A stretch of DNA of 64,000 nucleotides, from NCBI GenBank assembly GCA_965661625.1, contig CBFIEM010000005.1:62001-126000 (forward strand), in the 5' to 3' direction. Within the stretch, counting starts at the first letter, position 1. Each line of letters opens with the position of its first letter. A program made the translations under genes and the position numbers. The notes beneath the pieces are model-generated. The model was not told where the DNA came from, did no database searches, and saw only the letters and a program-made list of their open reading frames with translations. Origin of the DNA: GCA-2705995 sp965661625. Lineage in GTDB: Bacteria; Bacteroidota; Bacteroidia; Flavobacteriales_G; Salibacteraceae. Of the stretch, positions 61,954 through 64,000 are shown piece after piece.

Positions 61954-62517
61954 ATGGACATGTCCGATGCAGAAATTGTAGAAGGCTGTATTCTTGGGAA
62001 TGCTAAAGCACAAAAGCTGCTGTATGATAAGTACAGCTCTAAGTTGTTTGGGATTTGTATGAGGTACGCCAGTTCTGAGGCAGAAGCTTACGATATGTTG
62101 CAAGATGGATGTATAAAGATCTATGGAAGCTTCAAATCGTTCAACGCTTCAGGAAGTTTAGGCGGATGGATATGTCGAATTATGGTTAATACCTGTTTGG
62201 ATACCCTGAGGAGGAATAAAAAGCTCAGAAACCAAGTTCAGGTAGAGGAAGTGAGAAATATGGAGCATTACGATGCTTCAGTTTTAAGTCAGATTAGGAC
62301 TGATGATATTTTAATGCATGTTCAAAGGTTACCTGATGGTTACAGAACGGTATTTAACATGTTTGCCATAGAAGGATACTCACACAAAGAAATTGCAACG
62401 CATTTAGGCGTTACAGAGAATACAAGCAAATCGCAGTACCGCAAGGCGCGATTGCAATTAATGGAATGGATAACGGAACAAGAAGAATATATCAATCGTG
62501 AAACAAAAGCATCATAA
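61954..62517 (+). CDS. ECF-type RNA polymerase sigma factor
   Basis: A 187-residue sigma-70 family factor without region 1 or a large region 3, as in ECF factors. Region 2 carries LLYDKYSSKLFGICMRYASSEAEAYDMLQDGCIKIY, with GSLGGWICRIMVNTCLD next. Region 4 (about 125-178) has LPDGYRTVFNMFAIEGYSHKEIATHLGVTENTSKSQYRKARLQL, a helix-turn-helix for -35 recognition. A membrane protein gene overlaps its 3' end by 20 bases, the usual place for a cognate anti-sigma factor. Its target promoters are unknown. Confidence 0.93.
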   Translation: MDMSDAEIVEGCILGNAKAQKLLYDKYSSKLFGICMRYASSEAEAYDMLQDGCIKIYGSFKSFNASGSLGGWICRIMVNTCLDTLRRNKKLRNQVQVEEVRNMEHYDASVLSQIRTDDILMHVQRLPDGYRTVFNMFAIEGYSHKEIATHLGVTENTSKSQYRKARLQLMEWITEQEEYINRETKAS

Positions 62518-63601
62518 ATCGTTTGAAGAGGCACTTCAGGAGAAATTCGATTCTTTCGAACCTGAGGTGAAGCCTGACTTTTGGAGCCAAATCGAGACTC
62601 AACTTCCAAGCGGAGCGAGTTCTGCAGTATCAGGTTTGAGCGCTGCAACCAAAGGTTGGATGGTAGCAGCAGCTGTAGTTGTAACCGGAGCAGCTATTGT
62701 AGGAGTGAATCAGCTTACACAATCAACCGTTCAAGAGCAAACACAAACAGAAGTAGTTGTTCCTGTTCAAGAAATCCAGAAACCAATCCATGTTGAAGGT
62801 CAGGAAGCACAGCCTGAAGAAGTAGTTAATGAACGTCTGACGACTGTTCAACATGAACGCGGTGATACGCACTCAACTTCAAACACTTCGACTGAAGAGG
62901 TTAAACCAGATCAATCTCAAGATACTCAAAAGGCAGAGCGTCCACGAATTAGTACTCAGCAAGAAGAGACGGATTTAGCTGAAAGTAATGGTGCAACCTC
63001 ATCCGAAGCAAGCGAAGAAAATGAGCACGCATTATTTGATTGGGATGATGCAAAGCGTAAGAGTTTAGTAGCAAGTCCAATTTCTGGAAATGCACCATTG
63101 AATGTTTCGTTTAAGTCTTTTGATGCTGTATCCAAAGTTCAGTGGGACTTCGGAGATGGCTCTTCTTCAAGTAATGAAGTAAACCCAGAACATGCATTTG
63201 AAACACCCGGGTTGTATACGGTTACGATGATTGCACAACGAACAGATGGGTCTTTTTACATCGATAAGACTACCGTTGAGGTTCTGGAGAAATCAGAGAC
63301 ACGCACCGAAGATTTAGCGCATCCATCCAACATCCAAGTTCCCAATGTGTTCTCACCTAATTTTGATGGAATTAATGACACGTGGTTCGCTCAGGTAGAA
63401 AATATCAAGCGGTTTAACGTAATAATATTCAATCGAGGAGGTCGGGTTATTTTTGAATCCTCTAACGCAGAAGAACGTTGGGATGGTCGTGATATGAACG
63501 GTGAAATGTGTCCTGAAGGAGTTTATTATTACCAGATTACAGCACGGGGAATCGATGGTAACCTTTACGCACCTAAAGGGTTTGTGAATATCATGCGCTA
63601 A
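62498..63601 (+). CDS. Anti-sigma-like membrane protein with PKD domain and type B T9SS tail
   Basis: A 367-residue protein starting at a GTG inside the sigma-factor gene. Residues 1-50 are soluble and charged (FEEALQEKFDSFEPEVKPDFWSQIE), like cytoplasmic anti-sigma N-termini. One helix lies at about 53-72 (GWMVAAAVVVTGAAIVGV). A Thr/Ser/Glu/Gln-rich linker to about 185 is followed by a PKD domain (WDFGDGSSSSNEVNP, about 195-262) and the gliding-motility-associated C-terminal domain (VPNVFSPNFDGINDTW to FVNIMR). There is no cleavable signal peptide. The order sigma factor plus this protein suggests a sensing pair that reads the surface state. See findings. Confidence 0.85.
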   Translation: MKQKHHKSFEEALQEKFDSFEPEVKPDFWSQIETQLPSGASSAVSGLSAATKGWMVAAAVVVTGAAIVGVNQLTQSTVQEQTQTEVVVPVQEIQKPIHVEGQEAQPEEVVNERLTTVQHERGDTHSTSNTSTEEVKPDQSQDTQKAERPRISTQQEETDLAESNGATSSEASEENEHALFDWDDAKRKSLVASPISGNAPLNVSFKSFDAVSKVQWDFGDGSSSSNEVNPEHAFETPGLYTVTMIAQRTDGSFYIDKTTVEVLEKSETRTEDLAHPSNIQVPNVFSPNFDGINDTWFAQVENIKRFNVIIFNRGGRVIFESSNAEERWDGRDMNGEMCPEGVYYYQITARGIDGNLYAPKGFVNIMR

Positions 63602-63638
63602 GTGTAATTAAATTTAAACACAGACGTAAAAACATTAA

Positions 63639-63674
63639 CATGAAAAGGGAGGCACAGGTGTCTCCCTTTTCATG
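63639..63674. terminator. Bidirectional hairpin terminator
   Basis: A perfect 13-base stem: CATGAAAAGGGAG (63639-63651) and CTCCCTTTTCATG (63662-63674), around a 10-base loop. It sits between the convergent sigma operon and the SPOR gene. The T-rich run lies inside the stem. Confidence 0.8.
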
Positions 63675-63680
63675 TTTGGA

Positions 63681-64000
63681 TTAATCAAACTCTTCGTGTA
63701 GTGCTTTTTGTTCCCGTAAATAGATTTTTGCTTGCTCCATAGGAACTTTACGGTTGTAATTCCAAGCGGTAATGAAGGCATCTGAAACACCTATATCTTG
63801 AACGATCTCCTTAAAGAATTGTGCAGCATCATAGTTATTAAAGCTGCCTACTGTTAATATGGTTAAGTCGCCTTGTTGTACTTCAGAAATACTGTCTAAC
63901 TGAAGGTATATATCCATGAGGTTTTCGGGAATTGTATCTCCACGAAAAGCACCAATCTGTACCCTGTAATCTACCGTACCAATCAGGGCTTTATGAATGG
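63681..64000 (-). CDS. SPOR-domain protein, C-terminal fragment
   Basis: The C-terminal part of a gene that continues beyond the right edge; the frame has no stop to base 64000 and the ATG at 63917 is internal. About 105 residues are visible: YRVQIGAFRGDTIPENLMDIY, then LTILTVGSFNNYDAAQFFKEI and ITAWNYNRKVPMEQAKIYL. The YRVQIGAF and VGSFNNYDAA segments read as two SPOR-like strands, a fold that binds denuded peptidoglycan at division sites. The N-terminal part, which would show a membrane helix or lipid anchor, is not in the window. Confidence 0.7.
   Translation of the reverse strand, partial: IHKALIGTVDYRVQIGAFRGDTIPENLMDIYLQLDSISEVQQGDLTILTVGSFNNYDAAQFFKEIVQDIGVSDAFITAWNYNRKVPMEQAKIYLREQKALHEEFD

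Noticed and set aside
1..64000. CRISPR arrays, tRNA or rRNA genes, integrases and insertion sequences
   Set aside because: No direct-repeat arrays, no cloverleaf or rRNA-like stretches, and no transposase or integrase motifs were seen on either strand by reading.

Overview
The window looks like chromosomal core sequence of a marine-type Bacteroidota, most likely order Flavobacteriales (Cryomorphaceae/Schleiferiaceae-like). The reasons are AT-rich coding sequence, TAnnTTTG promoter boxes, poor Shine-Dalgarno sites, type IX secretion sorting tails of type A (39813-42371) and type B (34693-37896, 62498-63601), PKD and SprB-like surface repeats, a TonB receptor with a carboxypeptidase-like N-terminal domain, ribosomal protein THX and a DUF2452 protein. 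I see no rRNA, tRNA, CRISPR array, prophage or insertion sequence. Genes are tightly packed with many ATGA, TTGA or TAATG overlaps. Only one gap (52668-53000) exceeds 300 bases.

Region 1-12.1 kb: a DUF2797 fragment, an S4 protein, an RND-type exporter, a thioesterase coupled to a CapD/FlaA1-type nucleotide-sugar dehydratase, gcvT-comB, a second hotdog thioesterase, thioredoxin, and a minus-strand block with 3-hydroxybutyryl-CoA dehydrogenase, an initiating sugar-phosphate transferase, a lipoprotein and a Gfo/Idh/MocA oxidoreductase. Region 12.2-18.4 kb: pcm, two very small ORFs, smpB, then a probable manganese cluster. That cluster holds a DtxR/MntR-type regulator, a TonB receptor, a Mn-type superoxide dismutase and a ZIP transporter. 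Two matching palindromic operators sit at the receptor and ZIP promoters.

Region 18.4-33.5 kb: a 1239-residue secreted protein built from about sixteen 63-residue TPR-like units; a TPR-histidine kinase gene cut by an in-frame TAA, behind gpmI; a rhomboid/HAD/PabC-like operon; YqgE and MiaE; pdxH; THX with a histone-H1-like tail; HU; and a five-gene hslR-lipoprotein-hypothetical-fmt-cupin operon. Region 33.5-52.7 kb: a 14-unit PKD surface protein gene cut by an in-frame TGA where a Cys codon is expected; recQ; a secreted SprB-repeat protein; a four-gene MacAB-like efflux operon; a WYL regulator; and a carboxylase-ureohydrolase-patatin operon.

Region 52.7-64 kb: a structured REP-like intergenic element, a BNR/sortilin-like secreted protein, lepB-WbqC, a CarH-like MerR regulator, an OmpA protein, a pair resembling alkylglycerol monooxygenase plus lysoplasmalogenase (possible ether-lipid breakdown), an ECF sigma factor overlapping an unusual membrane protein (anti-sigma-like N-terminus, PKD, type B tail), and a SPOR-domain fragment.

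Most of the window is ordinary housekeeping. The parts most worth following are the metal operators, the sigma factor/PKD fusion, the 63-residue repeat protein, the ether-lipid pair and the two in-frame nonsense codons.
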